A program made the translations under genes and the position numbers. The notes beneath the pieces were generated by a model. It did no database searches. It was not told the DNA's origin and worked only from the letters and a program-made list of their open reading frames with translations. A stretch of DNA of 11,122 nucleotides from Euperipatoides rowelli (taxonomy: Eukaryota > Onychophora > Udeonychophora > Euonychophora > Peripatopsidae), in assembly GCA_003024985.2 (NCBI GenBank), contig PXIH01S0038802.1. The stretch is one strand, 5' to 3'. This document shows positions 7,950 to 11,122 of the stretch, piece by piece (the stretch's first letter is position 1; every line of letters begins with the position of its first letter).

Positions 7950-8160
7950 TATGGAGAGCTTAAGACTAATTAGGATTTTATTAATAGTCTATAATACTTA
8001 GAAAAATAGCTTACATAAGGTCTAGTTTATATACTTTATATTTATTTTAATTTGCTACATTTTTAAAACTAATGCCTACTATAGTTTTTTTTAATTATAA
8101 AATTATATTTCTTTAATAAATAATATATATTTATATATTTTTGTTGTTGTTGTTATACAG

Positions 8161-8210
8161 GTATTTTTGTAACATTAATGTATGGATGTATGGAAGAAAT
8201 ATTTGGTAAG
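8161..8210 (+). CDS. Putative second coding exon of the same gene
   Basis: The preceding sequence is a T/G-rich tract (TTGTTGTTGTTG) ending in ATACAG, a good 3' splice site. The exon ends with AAG followed by GTAAGTAAA (8211 on), a near-consensus 5' splice site. Joined in phase to the exon ending at 6509, its 50 bases plus the carried A make 17 codons: Ser then IFVTLMYGCMEEIFGK, ending in phase 0. The hydrophobic IFVTLMYG stretch could begin a membrane segment, but it is too short to say. The rest of the gene would lie in or beyond the downstream LINE/SINE region. Alternative: a chance pair of splice-like signals. Confidence 0.4.
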
Positions 8211-8614
8211 GTAAGTAAATGAATCTCTTATATAAATTACATTTTAAATTGGTTTATTAACAATATTTAACCTTCATGGCATATTGTATGTTTAAGAATG
8301 TGCTTTCATTCATACATCACAAATATTTTCATTCTTGTATGTTAAACAAAGTAATATAATCCTTAATAGACATCCACTGTAAATGTAATATGGCGTACTT
8401 TACTTACCTGTGAGTTTTTATCATTGCTTCATTGTTTTTTTTTTCTTTTAGTTTTACGTAAATAGTTTAATTCAGATTTGGATCAGATATTTACATTTTA
8501 TAACTCTCTTACTTTATTTTATATTTAAATCAACATATTGAAGTTTATAGCTATTATGAACTGCTTTAATCCTTACTTTACTTTAACGACGTCATTATAT
8601 CATGGAGATTTTAA
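8211..8614. other. AT-rich stretch, possible intron start
   Basis: It begins with the candidate 5' splice site after the exon at 8161-8210. It includes a possible 3' splice site (T-rich tract ending in CTTTTAG at 8451), followed by a 29-codon frame in the matching phase (FYVNSLIQIWIRY...) ending at TGA near 8540. That could be a terminal exon, but the peptide looks like translated AT-rich noise and no AATAAA follows nearby. No other feature was seen. Confidence 0.3.
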
Positions 8615-8771
8615 TGTTATCAATGTTATCCAACCAACAACAACTCAACATTTAAAGATTCCCTTGGCTTAAGAATTTATTCTCCTGCCTATCTCAAATC
8701 TAAGAGATATACCCGCAGAAGACTTCAATTGGATTATTCTACCACCAAATTAATACAAAACCTTGGAATTT
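8615..8771 (+). pseudogene. LINE ORF segment upstream of the SINE insertion
   Basis: The frame is open from 8615 after a TAA and reads SLGLRIYSPAYLKSKRYTRR then LQLDYSTTKLIQNLGI. Its basic character fits the region before the endonuclease in such LINEs. At the duplicated CTTGGAATTT the same reading (LGI) resumes at 9123, in the frame that leads into the endonuclease. This agreement is the main evidence that both sides belong to one element. Confidence 0.6.
8762..8771. repeat. SINE target-site duplication, left copy
   Basis: CTTGGAATTT directly before the SINE; identical to 9123-9132. Confidence 0.85.
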
Positions 8772-9122
8772 TAGCCAAGGGGTGGTGGTCCAGTGGGATT
8801 AGCTGGGCTGCCTTGTGCTCCTTGGTGTCGGCAAGAGCCAAGTTCAAGGCTCGTGCTGTCTGACCCGAAAAATCCAAATGGCTTTCTTTATGAAAGGCTG
8901 AGGATTTTGGATTATATTCATCCAGTCGGAATTAAATTAGGACTTTGCGTTCAGAAGTTATAAAGGTAATAAGAAGAGTAATGGCTGACCCTTGGAAATA
9001 AATCCGGATTTCTCATCATTGTTGCATCCAGTTCGACTGCTTGTAATATATTGTATATATGTATATATAGTTTCTTTCCTTAGCCGTTAGGCAGGACAAA
9101 TAAAGTTTTTTAAAAAAAAAAA
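8772..9122 (+). mobile_element. tRNA-derived SINE with T-run plus A-tail, nested in LINE
   Basis: The element is 351 bp. The tRNA-like head has A box TGGTCCAGTGG (8786-8796) and B box GTTCAAGGCTC (8842-8852), the two internal RNA polymerase III promoter parts, at normal spacing. Next is a long hairpin, AAAATCC...GGCTTTC/GAAAGGC...GGATTTT (8869-8908), with one inner mismatch. After a central body the 3' end carries CCTTAGCC/GGCAGG (a small stem-loop, about 9078-9095), AATAAA (9099-9104), T6 (9106-9111) and A11 (9112-9122). A 10-bp target duplication, CTTGGAATTT, flanks it. The well-kept promoter boxes and exact duplication suggest that it is younger than its LINE host. Confidence 0.85.
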
Positions 9123-9132
9123 CTTGGAATTT
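9123..9132. repeat. SINE target-site duplication, right copy
   Basis: CTTGGAATTT directly after the A11 tail; identical to 8762-8771. The LINE reading frame resumes here. Confidence 0.85.
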
Positions 9133-10182
9133 ATAAATATTTTAATCCTAGAAGAGGATCATCTTCTTGACATTTATCCACGAAAGTGCATCCTATAAAA
9201 AGCCTATCTTGTGGTGGACCTAACATTTCTTGATATAATTGTTTTAGATACCAACCTAAATATTCTAACCTAATGACATGTAATTCCAGTCTACAGAAAC
9301 ACGACATTCCAAGGATAATGTATTCAAATTTATGTTCAATATACAACAAATTTGACGAGGTCCAAGTATTGGTTAAGCATCATAAATCTCAAATAGAGTT
9401 TTTTTCTGAAACCTGGATAAAACCAAATGATTTAAATTCAAATAAGATTGATGGCTACTCATCTTTCCATCACTGTCATAATGAAGGGGAAAAAAAGAGA
9501 GGAGGTGGTAGATCAATCTATCTAGAAAATAGCTTGTCAGTATTATCTATTGAATATATTGTTGTCTGAGTCAGTTGAGGCATTATCTATTGTTTGTAGG
9601 CCCTCTTATCTTCCAAGATCCATTCCTTGGATTGCCATCCAAAGATTTTATTCTCCTCCCAATAATAAATATGACCACGAGATACTAGATTTTATTGTAT
9701 CACAGATAGATAACTATTAAAGAATCATCTATGTTATATATTTGTGCTAGGTGTTTTTAATGTTTTAAAAGTTGGTCATTCCTTTTCAGGGGAGATCGTT
9801 TAAACAACTTGTATCTCAGCCTACTCGGAAGGATAATATTTTAGACAAAGGTTATTATAACAGTCTAATTCATTCTTCTTCTTTTATTTATGCACCTATT
9901 TCTCGATTAGATAACAATCTGATAATGTTTATGCCTAACTACGATGATAATAATAAAATATTACCTGTCTATAACAAAACTATTAATTACAGCTACCAAC
10001 CAAGAAAACAATCTAATATGGATTTGTTTGGACTTATTATCTCTTCTTATGACTGGTCCGATCTCTTGAACATCAATTGCTTAGCTCAAGCTGTTACCTA
10101 TTTCAATCAAGTTATTCAAGTACTATATGAATCTTGTTTTCCCATTGTTTTTAAAACAAAAAAACTTCATGATAAATCTTGA
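9123..10182 (+). pseudogene. LINE endonuclease (APE type), broken
   Basis: In the family this domain nicks target DNA to prime reverse transcription. The stretch from 9273 reads IMYSNLCSIYNKFDEVQVLV, the N-terminal block whose Asn is a metal-site residue. SETWIKPNDLNSNKIDGYSS (around 9406-9465) follows and contains the catalytic Glu. A frameshift near 9565 leads to PSYLPRSIPWIAIQRFYSPP and on to a stop at 9718. The GDFN motif is GVFN (9750-9761), losing the catalytic Asp. After another shift the frame at 9772-10182 has LVSQPTRKDNILDK and SRLDNN in place of SRSDHN, so the catalytic His is also lost. The frame ends at a TGA (10180) where a Trp codon is likely. Confidence 0.85.
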
Positions 10183-11122
10183 ATCAATACATCCATCAAA
10201 ACCTTATTGTTAAGAGAGATCAACTGTTTTCCAAGAAAATGTTCATCGAATCTGAACAACTATCAGATAAAATTTAAAAAGAAATATATTTAAGTAAAAG
10301 AAAAGACTTTGATAATAAAAAGAGATTAGTAAATTCAAGTTCAGCTGATTTCTTTAAATTACTAAAGGAATTATGTGGCATTAAAAAAGATTCTAAAATT
10401 ATTGCATTTCCTTTACTTATATGGAAATATTTGATTTTTTTTAAGGACTTAGCTAATATTCATCCTCCATTAGATCTGTCTGGGGTCCCTGTTAGTCTAG
10501 CTGGAGATCCCATTCCACAAGTATCCAATTATTGTGTCAATCAAGAACTAAGAGAATCAAATCTCATACTTCAACATCTACAGACAACTTACTTATTTTT
10601 TTTTTTGCTTTCCTCATTTGCAGTTGAATTTGCTAAGCCTATTTCATATCTTATTAATAAACCATTTTCTTCATGTTACTTTCCTTTGTCTTGGAAATCA
10701 TCATACCTAATTCCTATTCCCAAAGTTGTTAATGTTAAGTCGCCTAACGATATACAACCAATTTACATCTTACCATCAATCACCAAGATTGCAGAAAGGC
10801 ATGTTTTTAATCTTTTACTTCCCTTAGTGCTAGAGTATATTGATAAACAACAATTTAGCAATCTACCAGGAAGATCAACAACTCATTATCTGATACATTT
10901 TATACATCAAATCCAGTCGGCTCTTGATTCTCCCAATACCAAGGTTTACACAATTATTTCTGACTTTGTATAGGCTTTTGACAATTTGAATCACCATAAT
11001 TTCATTCTTGTGGTTAAAGACCTTAATATTCCACCTAACATTATTGTGTGGTTGTCATCTTTTTTATCAAACAAATCTCAGATTTTAAAAATACCACATT
11101 CATCTCAATACCTTAAATTTTT
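10183..11122 (+). pseudogene. LINE linker and reverse transcriptase, broken and truncated by window
   Basis: The linker reads KKMFIESEQLSDKI, then a stop, then KEIYLSKRKDFDNKKRL and FFKLLKELCGIKKDSKI, running in frame into the open stretch 10431-10973. There FFKDLANIHPPLD and NQELRESNLILQHL precede the RT core. The expected GPD block is missing around a T-rich segment at 10588-10615, suggesting a small rearrangement. EFAKPISYLINKPFS, SYLIPIPKV, LPSITKIAERHVF and QQFSNLPGRSTTHYLI follow. Motif A reads DFV-stop-AFDNLNH, with the TAG at 10971-10973 where the family has Lys. WLSSFLSNKSQ comes after it, and the window ends before motif B and the (Y/F)xDD motif. Confidence 0.85.

Larger units (their letters stand above)
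7694..7960. other. GC-richer island with two strong hairpins
   Basis: This stretch stands out from its AT-rich surroundings in base composition. It contains GGTTACCTGG/CCAGGTGACC (7823-7832 and 7838-7847; nine Watson-Crick pairs and one G-U pair as RNA). It also contains a perfect 18-bp inverted repeat, CACACAATGATTTATCTG and its complement (7890-7907 and 7932-7949). AGACATGATA occurs twice (7790-7799 and 7850-7859). On the minus strand ARxPDL then HL(G/W) reads at about 7804-7835, which faintly recalls the SPDLNPIEHLW block of Tc1/mariner transposases. The identity is open: a fossil DNA transposon or a structured RNA are both possible. Confidence 0.45.
8615..11122 (+). mobile_element. Non-LTR retrotransposon (LINE, CR1/Jockey-like), defective, cut by window end
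   Basis: The order of an APE-type LINE polyprotein is clear: a basic N-terminal segment (8615-8771), endonuclease (from about 9273), linker (about 10183-10430) and reverse transcriptase (from about 10440), still continuing at the window edge. A SINE interrupts it at 8772-9122. At least three frameshifts (near 9565, 9720-9747 and 10560-10630) and several stops (for example 10180 and 10971) make it dead, but most of the sequence is well preserved, so decay is moderate. Its motifs are related to, but distinct from, those of the minus-strand relic at 950-2900. The 5' end was not located. Confidence 0.85.

Noticed and set aside
7769-7963. 64-codon plus-strand open frame over the GC-rich island
   Set aside because: It spans both hairpins and its peptide matches nothing I know. 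The two inverted repeats are a better explanation of the sequence constraint.
8452-8540. Possible third, terminal exon (FYVNSLIQIWIRY...)
   Set aside because: The 3' splice site and phase fit, but the peptide is low-complexity and hydrophobic as expected from AT-rich DNA, and no polyadenylation signal follows nearby. Kept only as a remark.
9131-9349. Minus-strand open frame opposite the LINE endonuclease
   Set aside because: It is the shadow of the plus-strand LINE coding sequence, which has clear motifs.
1-11122. CRISPR array, tRNA/rRNA gene or prokaryotic operon
   Set aside because: The tandem arrays have no unique spacers, the tRNA-like sequences are SINE heads that do not extend to a full cloverleaf, and no bacterial-style gene cluster or ribosome binding pattern is present.

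Overview
This window looks like AT-rich nuclear DNA from an animal, probably a marine invertebrate. I base that on the mix of tRNA-derived SINEs, non-LTR (LINE) retrotransposon relics of the CR1/Jockey type, many short tandem repeats, GT-AG splice signals and the absence of any prokaryotic-style gene. The species cannot be named from the sequence. Almost all recognisable content is repetitive, and no long intact protein gene is present.

Layout. Bases 89-540 are a G-poor (ACT/ATT)n-type trinucleotide tract. Bases about 950-2900 hold a heavily decayed LINE on the minus strand; its endonuclease, linker, reverse transcriptase and C-terminal motifs can be followed in order through many frameshifts. 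Next come a 30-bp minisatellite (3181-3421), a tRNA-like SINE fragment (about 3590-3690), a 21-bp minisatellite (3819-3894) and an apparently full-length SINE with a perfect 10-bp target duplication (3922-4273). Bases about 4470-4985 form a foldback structure: two long inverted arms enclose a near-perfect 23-bp tandem array that contains an unresolved base (N at 4745). The stretch to 6360 is AT-rich with no recognised gene.

Bases 6425-6509 and 8161-8210 look like two short coding exons of an unidentified host gene, compatible in phase and flanked by good splice signals. Their roughly 1.65-kb putative intron holds another LINE C-terminal scrap (about 6815-6935) and a GC-richer island with two strong hairpins (7694-7960).

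From about 8615 to the window edge lies a second LINE relic on the plus strand (upstream segment, endonuclease, linker, RT; truncated by the window). A 351-bp SINE (8772-9122) has inserted into it, making a 10-bp duplication. The two segments of LINE reading frame on either side are in register once the SINE and one duplication copy are ignored, which gives a clear order of events.

The two well-bounded SINEs have almost the same length and the same 3' architecture: a stem-loop, then T6, then an A10-11 tail. That shared end is the most interesting coherent signal here, together with the foldback/minisatellite element. The LINEs are dead copies (stops, frameshifts, altered catalytic motifs), so they show past activity only.
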